This document shows, piece by piece, positions 1-10,748 of a stretch of 64,000 nucleotides of DNA. The translations under genes were made by a program, and so were the position numbers. The notes below the pieces were generated by a model. It was not told the origin of the DNA, searched no databases, and was given only the letters and a program-made list of their open reading frames with translations. Within the stretch, counting starts at the first letter, position 1. The number at the start of each line of letters is the position of its first letter. Source of the DNA: Acorus gramineus (Eukaryota > Streptophyta > Magnoliopsida > Acorales > Acoraceae); contig CM060857.1 in assembly GCA_030737835.1 (NCBI GenBank), positions 9,438,797 to 9,502,796 of the forward strand, read 5' to 3'.

Positions 1-877
1 GCCACAAGACGAGCTTTGTATCTAACAATCTCGTTTCTTTCATTTCGTTTTCTCGCAAACACCCATTTACATCCTACTGGTTTAACACCTTCAGGGGTTA
101 GGACTACTGGTCCAAATACTTGGTGTTTTGCAAGTGAATCCAATTCTGTTTGAATAGCAGCTTTCCATTGTGGCCAACAATTTTTTCGTCTGCATTCATC
201 CACTGAACGTGGTTCTAAATCATTATCTGAAATGATTTCTGTAGCTACTGCAAATGAGAATATATCATCAACAAGCACTTGCTTTCGATCCCACAATATT
301 TGTGAATTTGCATAATTTATGGAAATTTCTTCATTTCCATGTACTTGTTCTTCATGCACGGGCGTCACTTCAGGGACGTCAGTCTCTTCAGGGACTTCTT
401 CCTCTGTAGGAGTTATTATTGTGGGTCTTTCAAGTGTTTCATACTCTTCTAGAGAATTATTCTTCATTGTTTTTCTCCTTCGGGGAGCTGAATCTTTTGA
501 GCCTATAGGTCTTCCACGCTTCAGGCGTGTTTTTGTTGATTCATTAGCCGGCATATTAGCAGTTTTTCCTATTGGAACATTAATTCGAGCTGGAGTATTA
601 GCAGCTGGAATATGTGATTTCATCACTTTTGCTGCATCATTGAATGCATCTGGCAATTGATGCGCAATTCTTTGAAGATGAGTGATTCTTTGCACTTCAG
701 TTTCACATTGATTAGTGCGAGGATCAAGATGAGACAAAGATGGAGTTTTCCATGTAAGTTCACGTCGTTCTTCTGGCGACGGATTTTCTCCCCCTAATGA
801 CGGGAATATTGTCTCATCAAAATGACAATCCGCAAATCGAGCGGTAAAAACATCCCCTGTCAATGGTTCAAGATATC
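1..877 (-). pseudogene. copia pol continued: integrase C-terminus and start of reverse transcriptase
   Basis: Downstream of the frame break, the minus strand still encodes copia sequence: the integrase C-terminal region, a charged linker, and at the window edge the conserved RT opening (GCKWVFARKRN and YKARLV can be read at about 5-90). The frame is shifted relative to the preceding segment. The rest of RT is outside the window. The plus-strand reading frame at 319-660 is only the antisense of this stretch. Confidence 0.85.
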
Positions 878-2191
878 TTATAATAGAGGAGAATCAAAGC
901 CTACATAAATTCCCAATCGACGTTGAGGGCCCATTTTAGTTCGTTGTGTAGGGGCAATAGGAACTTGTACAGCACAACCAAAAATTCGAAGATGTGAAAT
1001 ATTTGGTTGATGACCCAGTACGAGCTGTAAAGGGGAATATTGATGATAAGCAGTTGGCCGAAGGCGAACTAATGCTGCTGCATGCAATATAGCATGACCC
1101 CAAGCTGAAACGGGTAATTTTGTCCTCAAAAGCATAGGACGTGCAATTAGCTGAAGATGCTTAATAAATGATTCAGCTAATCCATTTTGGGTGTGCACAT
1201 GAGCAACAGGGTGTTCAACATCGATGCCATGCGACATACAATAGTCGTTAAAAGTTTTCGATGTGAATTCACCAGCTCCATCAAGACGTATTGACTTTAT
1301 ATGATAATCCGAAAAATGCGACTGTAATCGGATTATCTGAGCAAGTAGTCTTGCAAATGCAGCATTCCGAGTGGATAATAGACAAACATGCGACCATCTA
1401 GCAGATGCGTCTATCAATACCATAAAATACTTGAATGGTCCACATGGGGGGTGGATTGGGCCACATATATCCCCTTGGATTCTTTGCAAAAATGTTGGTG
1501 ACTCAACATTGACTTTTGTAGGGGATGGTCTAACTATCAATTTTCCTTGTGAGCACGAAGTGCATTGATAGTGATTAGGTAAAAGAATCTTCTGGTTCTT
1601 TAACGAATGCCCAAATGAATTATCAATTATTCGACGCATCATTGTAGATCCTGGATGCCCGAGACGATCATGCCAAAGTGTAAAAATATCTGAATCATAG
1701 AACTTCTGGTTCATTACAGCATATGATTCGATTGTTTTTATGGTTGTATAATACAACCCAGATGAGAAAGCATGAAGTTTCTCTAATACATGTTTTTGGC
1801 CTGAAACAATTGAAGTAATGCATAAATACTCCATATTGTTTTCATTGATAGTCTCAATATGATATCCATTAAGACGGATATCCTTAAAACTTAGCAGATT
1901 TCTTCTGGATCTTGCTGAATATAATGCATCATTAATACAAAATTTTGTACCTCCTGGTAATATTATATTTGCTCTTCCGGAGCCTTCAATTAATTTCGTA
2001 GTACCAGAAATGGTATTAACATTTGCATTGATTAATGTCAATGTCGAGAAATATTGTTTATTTCGTAGGATCGTATGTGTTGTAGCGCTGTCTGCTAGAC
2101 AAATGTCACCAACCATAGCCATTCTTGTAAAAAAAAAAATGAAATAAATAAGATAAATATAAAAATAAGAAAAATGGATTTTAGATAACAA
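878..2191 (-). pseudogene. copia pol: aspartic protease, GAG-pre-integrase and integrase
   Basis: Polyprotein segment of a copia element that would process the polyprotein and insert cDNA. Near the N-terminus (coding from about 2122) is the retroviral-type protease active site in LADSATTHTIL (D-S-A). The GAG-pre-integrase domain follows with LWHDRLGHPG. The integrase core shows GDICGPI, IRLDGAGEF and NGLAESF, carrying the D, D and E catalytic positions. The frame ends at 878-880 in a stop just after VGFDSPLL. The coding sense continues in another frame beyond that point, so a one-base deletion near 885 truncates it. The upstream ATG at 2191 is followed by a low-complexity Phe/Ile-rich leader and is probably not a real start. 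Confidence 0.9.
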
Positions 2192-2724
2192 AGAAAAATT
2201 ATAATTATAAAAATTATAAAAGTCTGATCGTACATCAGGTACGTGACCATATTTTTAAAGCACCAAATACATAACAATCATTTTCCTTGTGTTAGGGGTT
2301 TGTTCTGCAACCCTTTTCCCTTCAATTATGCTTTTGTTTAATAGCAAATCACTTCTAGTGATTTGAGATATTTTACAAACTTTATGATTGTTGTGCTTTC
2401 TCAACTATATAAATCATGATCTCATCATTCATGACCACAACTTCCATGGCGAACATAAAATAAAATGCATTTACTTCGGGTAATGATGCTATGCCATTGA
2501 GTTGAGTTATATGATATTTTAAAAAAATCGTTGTTCGGCAACGAGAATATATAAAATTGATGCTCTCAATATTGCTACAACTGGAGCATATTTGAGGCAT
2601 AATGGCAGTAGACCTTTGTCAATGAGGTATTAATCTTTAAATCCTCTTCATTATGATGATGATGATGGTGAAATCTAATCATAATTTACATGTTCCTGCT
2701 GGGATACATGGATCCTTTTTTTTA

Positions 2725-3125
2725 TTATTTGGTCCTTCAAGGACCTGAAAAATATATCATATAACTTTTGTTTGGTCCTACAGGGACACGAACAATCATG
2801 ATTTTTGTATAGTCCTTCAGGGATAGAACAAAATAAAATTTTACATGATCCTTCAAAGATTCATATAATCATAATTTTTGTACAGTCCTTCAGGGATAAA
2901 ATAAAATAAAATTTGTATGATTCTTACAATATAATCATAGTTCTTCAGGGACATTTTTAATCATATCTTTTACATGATTCTTCAAGGATCCATGTAATAA
3001 TTTTTGTAGTCCTTCAGGGATAGAATAAAATTTGCATGATCTTAATTAGAACACATTATTCATAACTTCTACATGGTCCTTCAGGGATCCATGTAATTAC
3101 AATTTTTGTATGATCCTATAGGGAC
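2725..3125. repeat. Degenerate repeated short dyads in the copia leader
   Basis: About ten copies of a short near-palindrome, best form GGTCCTTCAAGGACC, recur every 35-70 bp. They are separated by AT-rich spacers such as 'ataatttttgta' and 'gaataaaat'. The array lies between the primer site and the protease, where gag would be expected. Confidence 0.7.
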
Positions 3126-3621
3126 ACATGACATTGTAACATTAAAATGAATTTCAAATCAAATATAAATATCAAATTAATTGATATTTGTGAGAACTTC
3201 TGGTTCTACACATAGATGTATAATATTTAAATTTTAATAAAAGATGACAAACATGAAACAGTTACATGAAAAATAAATAATCAAATGATAGATGCCGCAT
3301 ACTGTTGCATGAGAAAATTGCATACTAGTTTTCATAAATTAATCATATCATAACATATGTATGGAAAATTTTCACGGGGATTGCATGCATGGAAAATAAA
3401 AGATAGATGTATGCAGTACATCAGATGAAAATAAAAGATAGATGTATACGGGTTCTACACATAATTTGCATACGGTTCCATGCATATTGAAAAAAATAAA
3501 AAAATAATCATATGTATGTAGTAGATGATTTACATAAAAATACATAACATCAAGGGAGAGTATATTTTTTGATATAGATCATTAAGAACCCATCGATACA
3601 AACCTTTCTCTTTAACAAAGA

Positions 3622-3640
3622 GCTTCTCGTGCTGATAACG
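3622..3640 (-). other. Primer-binding-site-like sequence of the copia element
   Basis: Directly inside the LTR, the minus strand reads CGTTATCAGCACGAGAAGC. It shares the TATCAG core of the initiator-methionine primer site used by many copia elements, but the match is imperfect. The exact primer tRNA is therefore uncertain. Confidence 0.5.
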
Positions 3641-3949
3641 TGTTGTAAACTAAATAGAATATGAATACATATAGTATATAAATAAAGCACACAAGTATAT
3701 AGAGAAGAGAAGTAGAGAGAGATTCTTATTCACTATTTTGTTGGTTGAATACAAGAGAGAACCCCTCTATTTATAGGGTGAATAGAGGAATCCCAAAGGT
3801 GGAGAGTTACAAGTCTATAGAGGTGAGGGTGAGATAGTGGGGCAATAATGGGAGTGTTATGGAATAGAAGAGTGGGGGAGGTTATGGAGTTGAAGAGTGG
3901 GGGAGGTTATGGGTTAGAGAAGTGGTGGTTATCCACCATATTCACAACA
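3641..3949 (-). repeat. 5' LTR of the copia element
   Basis: This 309-bp block starts TGTTG and ends CAACA, a 5-bp terminal inverted repeat with the canonical TG...CA ends. On the minus strand it carries a TATA-like CTATAAATAG (about 3768-3777), in keeping with a promoter. The inner edge abuts a tRNA-primer-like sequence at 3622-3640. The partner LTR is outside the window. Confidence 0.75.
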
Positions 3950-4120
3950 CATTACTCTTTCTTTGATTTGTTTGTATTTTTTGGGGGACTTAACCTTTAT
4001 TAATGAAAAAATTTATACTCAATTTATTTTACAATGCAAAATATAGATCACACTTTTTTTTTGTTTTATAAAAATCATATATCTCATCTAATAAAGCATT
4101 TACTTTTATAAATGGTGAAA

Positions 4121-4620
4121 TCTATTACTTACTTATTAAAAGAATTATGTGACCCACTATTTTCATTTTCCTTTTTATCCTTTAATAATTTATTTAATTA
4201 CTAAAACTAATACTAATATATTTATTTAAACTTTTTGAATTTTAAATTATTTAATGATACAATCTTATCTAATAAAATTGTAATTCGTAACAGGTTTATT
4301 TAAATTTTAAAATTATTTAATGAAACAATAGATTTATTTAAATTTAAAACTTTTAAAATGATTCAATGATACGATTTTATCAAATAATAAAATTATAATA
4401 TTATTTAATGATACATTAATATATTGAAACAAATTGATATAATCTATTACTTACTTGTTCAAAGGATTATGTGATCCAATATTTTAATTTCCCTTTTTAT
4501 CCTTTAATGAATTATTTAATTACTCAAGAGTAATAGATTTGTTTAAATTTAAAATTTCAAAATTATTCAATGATACAATCTAATCTAATAAAATATTTTG
4601 TATTCTTTAATAATTTTTTT
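4121..4620. repeat. Duplicated 5'-terminal segment of the Helitron candidate
   Basis: The stretch beginning TCTATTACTTACTT at 4121 recurs, diverged, at 4443, offset 322 bp. Both copies continue with a shared 'ttatgtga-cc' block, then 'cctttttatcctttaat' and 'tttatttaattact'. Confidence 0.65.
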
Positions 4621-5889
4621 AATATTTAATATTAATATATTTATTTAAATTTCATAGGAATTTTATATTTTATCTAAAAAAAAATGGTCCCATTTGTTAT
4701 ATTATTTATCTACACCAAATTTTATAGGGATTTATTTTTACTTATTCATTTGTTATCATAATTAACATGTTTCGTTAAAAATAATGTAAATTTTTTCCAA
4801 ATGTTTGTTTTCACTTTTGGTTTTATTTGTATTTTTTGTTATTTAATTCCTATTTTATAGAAAATTATTTGTCTATTAATAAAAGATAAGCTATAATAGT
4901 CAACTTTTATTTTAATTCTAAAATCATGATAAATAAAATATATTCCGTTTTTAACCTTTTTATGTGAAATCTCATAAAAAGAATAATAGTAAAAAATAGC
5001 TTTTTGATATTTAACTTTTGATATATTATTTTTTCATACTTTAACATATCCCCCATTTATTTTAATTTTAATTATATTTTTTTATTCATTGATAATGTAT
5101 CATAATTAATGCAAATAATTTATATTTTTTTTATTTTTTAAATTTTATTCTTTTATTTTTCTTCGATTCATTTGTTATATTTTTTTATCAATCCCTATTT
5201 TAAAGGGATTTATTTAGTTTTCATTATCATAATTAACACCTTCAAAATTATATCTACACTTTTTTCTGTTTTGGTTATTTGTATTTTTTTTTATCTCATC
5301 TTGATTTTTTATAGATTTATTCATTACCTATAATTTTGAAATTTTTTTACTTTTTTTTTCTCTTTTAATTTTATTTGTTATTTTTTTTTATCGAATCCCT
5401 ATTATATAGGGATTTATTTATCAGAATAAAAGATCTTAATTTTAACAAATAAATAAGTAAAATAAAATTTTTTATTTTTATTTCTTTGAAAGAAAGTAAT
5501 CTAAAATTGAATATTAAATGCATATAATAATCATTTTTTGAATTTGAAATACAAGAGGATTAAAAATAACAATTTTTTTTTTAAAATTCAATTTTTAATG
5601 AATTTTAAATTTCAAAGACATCATAACTAATTTAAAATTAAAATATAGTGCTTATAAAATTAATTTATTTTTTATTTAAATTTAAAATACACGATAGATA
5701 AATTAAAATTAAATATAATGCATAGGAAATCAGTTTTACCATACATTTTAATACATATCAGGTTTTTAGTTCAAATCATTCAAATTTTTAATTTATATTT
5801 AAATTTTTTTTATTTTTAGAATATGTTTTTATATTTAAGGTCATATTTTTATTAGATTAAATAATTTTTTTCTTAGATTATCTATATGC

Positions 5890-5892
<3 letters not shown>

Positions 5893-5962
<70 letters not shown>
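5893..5962. repeat. (TA)n microsatellite
   Basis: About 35 uninterrupted TA dinucleotides within the Helitron candidate. Confidence 0.98.
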
Positions 5963-5965
<3 letters not shown>

Positions 5966-6952
5966 CCTTATTTGTAATTGTAATTTTTAATTTAATATTA
6001 AAATAAATAAATATATAGTAGATGGTATGTATTTAATAAAATATAAAAACATTATATATAAAAATATACTACCTTATATATATATTATGTATCACTTTTT
6101 TTTATTCTTTTTTTATATTGAATAAAATGGAAGAAAATTTTGATTTATAAAATTTTAATTTTCATTATTGCTCCTACATAATGGTAGTATATTTTTTTTT
6201 TATATATATTATTCCCTTAAATATCTCCTTCAATTTGCTTTTATTTTTTTTAATTTTTTTGGGTTTTTCTCTCATTGAATTATCAATAATTGAAACAAAC
6301 ATATATATTTGTGTTATAATTTATATAAAATGACCTTTTCATTCTGAATGGCTTTTACATGTTATTCAAAGTTGGGTTATTTATTTATTATTTTTTGATT
6401 GAGTGGTTTTGTTTTAATATTTTAAAATTATTTTTTCATAATGTAGGCTTTCAGGGTTGACAAGGAATTGGGTTGAATTGACTTTTCGTTAAAATTGGAT
6501 TTTTGAGGATATGCTATTATGTTATGAGGTGAGATTGTGAGAAAACACTTTTAATTAAAAAATTAAGATTTAAAAAAAATGAGTTGAGGATGAAAATAGA
6601 AATTCTTTCTCAAATATATGTCAATAACTTTGTTCATTTGTTTGAATTTTTGACCATTTGTTAGAATTATGATCTTAATTAATATAGAATTATAAATCAA
6701 TATCAAAAGTTTACAAGAAATAATTTATAAATATAATTTATTTTATTTTGTTTGTTGAGAAAAATAGCTCTCAACAATATCAAGTTTTTAAAAATAAATT
6801 CGCTCTAGACAGTAATAAATTTTGTTAAAATAATCTTATTGTGTATGCTAATATATGATGTAGCTCATAGTGTTAGATTTTATTAATTTAAAATTTATTA
6901 GAATATAAATATATAAATTATACCTCGTGCTTGAGCACGTGCAAGAAACTAA

Positions 6953-7405
6953 TATATACTTAAATGAATTAAAGGATACAATTTTTAAAAAATATGATAA
7001 ATTTTTAATGAGGTATACACATTGTTATAGTGAATTGAGGCTAATGAGATATATAATATTATATTTAAGAATGTAAAAAAGACCAAGTATAATAGAGCTC
7101 TTATCAATACAAGGAGGTTATTTGAATTTACATAGATATTTTCAAAAGATTATATGAACTTTAATAAAAGCAAGGAATTATATGGATTTTAAGCAGTTTA
7201 CAAAGGTTATTTGAATTTTTCCCATAAAAAAAAACTATGCCGTCCATGTAGTGTAAAAAATGGATTCCACTTTAAAGGAGAATAATAAAAAAAATTGGAC
7301 CACAAATAAAAGTCAACAAAAAAGAATAAATAGTCATAACACTATGATGATAGGTAATATTTTCATTATTTTAAAAATTGTTGTTATTTCTCTTGAAATT
7401 TTTTT
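6953..7405. other. AT-rich intergenic DNA, no gene seen
   Basis: No convincing ORF, RNA gene or repeat boundary was found between the Helitron candidate and the Mutator-like element. Confidence 0.6.
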
Positions 7406-7866
7406 GGGGACGGTTATTTAAACCCCTGTTTAGTGAAAAACAACCTCAATTGGAAAGCCATCCAACCAATTTTTTAGAACCTATAAAATCACCCCGACTA
7501 AATACTATTGTATAAAACCACCCCTACCGACCACACCCCATTTTGAACCAAGCCCACCCCCTGTAGTGTTCGATAAATTTAGTGTCGACCAATGCTACAT
7601 ACGTCGACACTTCTAGTGTCGAACTGAAGGGTTACACAAACCTTTTTTTTTTATTATAATATCGACACATGTATTGTCGATATGTGTTAAATACGTCGCT
7701 AAGTGGAGTGTTGATATCAGCAGATCATTGAAAAATAAAAAGAGTTATGCTTTTCAAACTAACATCTTCTTCTTGTTTTCTTTTTTTCAGTTATATTTTG
7801 TCATTTGAAATCCTCATTGATCAATGATTTTGATTCATTTTCTAATTATTAGTTTGATATAATTTA

Positions 7867-8141
7867 GGGATTTTTAGTTTTAAGTCCCCACAAACCATCA
7901 TATTTAGTGATCGATCCCTCCCTTCTTCGTATTTAGGTTTTAGTCCCCAGATTTAAATGATAGTTCCTTTTTAGCCCCTGAGAGGGACCTATCCATAAAT
8001 TATTTAATTTACTTTTTAGTCCCTATGAGGGACCTATCCATGAATTATCCTTTAAATCGGGGGACTAGAACCTAAATACGAAGAAGGGAGGGATCGATCA
8101 CTAAATATGATGGTTTGTGGGGACTTAAAACTAAAAATCCC
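7867..8141. mobile_element. Palindromic MITE nested in the MULE
   Basis: A 275-bp near-perfect inverted repeat. The left arm GGGATTTTTAGTTTTAAGTC is mirrored at the right end by the complementary sequence ending at 8141. Arms of about 90 bp enclose a loop with two copies of 'agggacctatccat-aattat'. The size and near-complete dyad fit a foldback MITE. The superfamily cannot be assigned, because the flanks are T/A-rich and give no clear target duplication. Confidence 0.75.
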
Positions 8142-8316
8142 TTTTATTTTTTATCTATATTCAAACCAGACTGACAATATAAACTAACAAAGACTCATTT
8201 TATTCAAATATGTGATTGATGTTAGTTTAAAAACATAACTCTTTTATTTTATGTGTATATAACTCTTAATTTCTTGTATATGATTGAGTATTTACTTAAT
8301 TTTTTTACAGTGTAGT

Positions 8317-8421
8317 ATGACTCCCAAGGAACGTATTCGACCTACAGCTTTCAATAGAAAAACTTATTCTAAGGACATGGAATCGAGTTTTCGAGATGAT
8401 GAAGTTCAAGCATATCCATAA
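8317..8421 (+). other. Short exon-like ORF inside the MULE
   Basis: A 34-codon frame starts at ATG 8317, just after a plausible 3' splice site (T-rich tract and ACAG at 8307-8310), and ends in TAA. Its product is polar (starts MTPKERIRPTAF). The base composition is less AT-rich than the surroundings. I recognise no homologue. It may be a captured host exon or chance. Confidence 0.25.
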
Positions 8422-8999
8422 GAAGTAGCTTGCAATTATCTGTTGGAATCGACACTATCATTGTTGGCTATTAGCATTTTTCGCGACATCATATACGTCG
8501 ACCGATACTTATTTTTTTATTTTTCAATAATCTGCTAGTATCGACATTCCGCTTGGCGACGTATTTAACACATATCGATAATATATGTGTCGATATTATA
8601 ACAAAAAAAAAAAATTTGTGTAACCCTTTAGTTCGACACTAGAAGTGTCGACGCATGTAGTATCAGTCGATACTACGTTTGTCGAACAGTACAGGAGGTG
8701 GGCTTGGTTCAAACTGGGGTGTGGTTGATAGGGGTGGTTTTCCTTTAGTTTTGGGTGCATAAAAATGATTAATCACGGGGTGGTTTTTTAATTGCATGGG
8801 GTGGGTATATAACTCCCCAATTTTTTTCAACATCTTAAAAAATGGATTAAGAAAATCAAAAGGGTCGTGAACTGCCAAGATTTTAAAAGATGTGAATCAC
8901 ATTTTCTTATTTTAACATTTTCTTATTTTCATAACATTATCTTGTTTAAATACTTTGGTTACTGAATCAAAACTCTCTCAGAAAATAATAATAATAAAA

Positions 9000-9098
9000 A
9001 GATAAAATGCACGGACCCATTAAAGTTTTCGAAACATGCAAAAACACCCATGTATTTTAAAAACATGCAATTACACCCTCTACCATTAACTTTTCCAT
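9000..9098 (+). repeat. Left inverted repeat of an outer TIR element (partner 44112-44216)
   Basis: GATAAAATGCACGGACCC... and the following 'catgcaattacaccc' are mirrored, diverged, at 44112-44216, where the plus strand reads 'ggggtataattgcatg' and ends GATGCATTTTACCC. The pair brackets the whole 35 kb nest, so it probably marks the ends of an old MITE-like element into which everything else inserted. Confidence 0.55.
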
Positions 9099-9099
9099 T

Positions 9100-9319
9100 G
9101 ACCCTGTTTGGTTCGTGTCATTCTGGGATGGAATTTGATTCCACGTGAGATTACTAGGAAAGTTTATAAAATCCAGTGTTTGGTTGGTGGTAATCTTGAT
9201 GGTAATTGTGGGCCCCACTGAAATTAAAATTCATCCATGTGGGAAAATAGGATGGAATCAGATTCCCACCCTTTGTGGTGGTAATCTCAAATTACACTAG
9301 AAATCCTAAATTAGATTAC
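9100..9319 (+). repeat. Left part of a second TIR element (partner near 43976)
   Basis: GACCCTGTTTGGTTCGTGTCA at its left end is the inverted counterpart of TGACACGAACCAAAC at 43958-43972. Both arms continue with related 'ggaatt-gattcc' motifs. It is interrupted here by a solo LTR and by Tat-1. Termini of this kind are common in plant MITEs. The superfamily is not determined. Confidence 0.55.
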
Positions 9320-10219
9320 TGTGGAGGTAAAAATTCTCGTCTCGACACGTGTCATATCAGGGATGACGTGTCACATCAGGACGGATGTGGGCCTACCGTG
9401 GGACCCGCAAATCTGAGTTTCAAGCCTTAGTCATGATGACTCTCCCGAATGTGCTAACACGATTAGATCCATGCCATGGTCTAGTCGGGCAATCAAGCAC
9501 CTTAGAAACGAGTAGTTTAAGGCACGACCAGACACGAGGTCTGGTCGGTCGACTTTACTCCTCAAAGACGACTATGGCACGACCAGACAGGAGGTCTGGT
9601 TGGTCGATCTTATTCCTAAAAAATGAGTAGTCTAAGGCACGACCAGACACGAGGTTTGGTCGGTCGATCTTACTAATCGAAAGCGAGTAGTCTAAGGCAC
9701 GACCAGACACGAGGTCTGGTCAGTTGACCTTACTCCTTGCGGGCATGCTATGAAACGTACGGGTGAGTGTATCAAGAGTCCCCGAGCAGAGTGAAGAAAC
9801 GGTCAGAAGACCACTAACGCATGTAACTGTCAAGGTGGCATTTAATGCCCACTACGAGCAGAACGTGGGTAATCGAGGATTGACGTGGAACATAAATGCT
9901 AAGGGAGTTTTTCTGGAAAAAAAAAGCCCACTAAACACTTAGTGGTAAGAAGGTTACAAGGGCATTAAAAGAACTACATGTGACTTGATTTCCAAGGGGT
10001 ACATAGGCAGTCTATGAAGAGGTCGAGCAATAACACTCTAAAGGCACAATCAAGCAGAGTCAGACAATCAAGCACAGTTAGTCATTGTGAGTTATTGTGT
10101 GTCATTTTTCTATACAGTCATCGAGAGAGTAGAAACATAGCCCAAAAAATTCATATAGTTCAAGTTCATTTTCTCAAAAGATTTACAAATTTATCTGAAA
10201 GGGGAAAATATCCACCTCA
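9320..10219 (+). mobile_element. Probable solo LTR (900 bp)
   Basis: Starts TGTGGAGGTAAAAATTC and ends CCACCTCA, so the ends are TG...CA with imperfect terminal complementarity. It is flanked by ATTAC on both sides (9315-9319, 10220-10224). The content looks like an LTR: a U3-type tandem array at 9500-9740, then 'ggcatttaatgcccac' and an A-rich region. No coding sequence of an element is attached. The right boundary was chosen partly because it gives a 5-bp duplication, so it needs checking. Confidence 0.5.
9500..9740 (+). repeat. About 60-bp tandem repeats with a CCAGAC...GTCTGG dyad
   Basis: Four diverged copies of a unit centred on 'gcacgaccagacacgaggtctggtcggtcga' (written here as a unit of two short dyads), spaced about 60 bp apart. 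They lie in the 5' part of the probable solo LTR, where U3 enhancer repeats are commonly found. Confidence 0.85.
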
Positions 10220-10224
10220 ATTAC

Positions 10225-10743
10225 TATTATACCCTTTACAAAAAAAAAATGAAATTACTATGTATATCACTTCTAAAATAAATAGCCTCCTCTTTTTTTT
10301 CCCACTACCCATATAATGGGTTTATATAGTCATTTTGATTTTTTAACTAAAAAATTATGTTATAATTTTTATATGTGATGTGAAAAATCTTAACTATGTA
10401 TTAGATATTAATTTATATTTTTAAATTTAATTTTTTTTTTGTAGATGTGTTTAGATATTATTATAATTGGTATAATATGTGGTGTGTGATGTGGGTTTAA
10501 GCCTAAAGCAATACCTTTGAATCCTAACTAATAAAATTGGTTATTTAGCTGATTTAGAAAAATTACTATTATTATATGTTTAATTACATAATTTGTTTTA
10601 TTTATTTATTCGTATTCATTAAATATTTATAAAAAATTTATTCTTTTTTTATTATTGTGATATAGATAAAGAAATAAATTTTACAAGTATATATATAATA
10701 GTAAATGTATTTTAGACATTTAAATAAAATTTCTTATCATTTT
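10225..10743. other. AT-rich interior of the interrupted TIR element, no gene
   Basis: AT-rich sequence between the solo LTR and Tat-1. It has no convincing ORF. The 100-codon frame at 10014-10316 crosses the LTR boundary and has no recognisable content. Confidence 0.5.
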
Positions 10744-10748
10744 CCATG

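Larger units (their letters stand above)
1..3949 (-). mobile_element. Ty1/copia LTR retrotransposon, 5' part, truncated by window edge
   Basis: Read on the minus strand, this runs from a 5' LTR (3641-3949) through a primer-binding-site-like stretch, an ORF-poor leader (about 2200-3620), protease, GAG-pre-integrase and integrase (878-2191), to the first residues of reverse transcriptase at the window edge. The order protease, integrase, RT is the copia order. The 3' part (rest of RT, RNase H, 3' LTR) lies outside the window, so no target duplication can be checked. No gag ORF is visible between LTR and protease. At least one frame break (near 885) makes this copy defective as read. Confidence 0.9.
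4121..6952 (+). mobile_element. Candidate non-autonomous Helitron
   Basis: The left end begins TCTATTACTTACTT after a host A, resembling the plant Helitron 5' terminus. The right end is CTAA followed by host T. It is preceded, 9 nt upstream, by a 5-bp-stem hairpin (CGTGC-TTGA-GCACG, 6926-6939). A 5' TC terminus, 3' hairpin, CTRR end and A/T target without duplication are the Helitron hallmarks. The 2.8 kb interior is AT-rich and contains no Rep/helicase ORF, so it would depend on another element. A second copy of the 5' terminal motif lies at 4443, giving an alternative start or an internal duplication. Confidence 0.5.
7406..8818. mobile_element. Mutator-like (MULE) non-autonomous TIR element with 9-bp target duplication
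   Basis: Long terminal inverted repeats run from about 7406-7770 and from about 8216-8818, starting GGGGA and ending TCCCC. The element is flanked on both sides by the identical 9-mer AATTTTTTT (7397-7405 and 8819-8827). Long TIRs plus a 9-bp duplication is the Mutator signature. The arms share dispersed 'tcgacac' motifs (for example 'cgacacttctagtgtcg'), which are themselves dyads. No transposase is encoded. The interior holds a palindromic MITE and a short exon-like ORF, so a Pack-MULE origin is possible but unproven. The target duplication is T-rich, which slightly weakens it. Confidence 0.8.

Noticed and set aside
319..660. Ser-rich plus-strand ORF of 113 codons
   Set aside because: It is antisense to the copia integrase-RT linker, which has clear family motifs on the minus strand.
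8663..8878. Minus-strand ORF of 71 codons
   Set aside because: It lies in the right TIR of the Mutator-like element and runs past its end. Its Pro-rich content reflects the TIR sequence.
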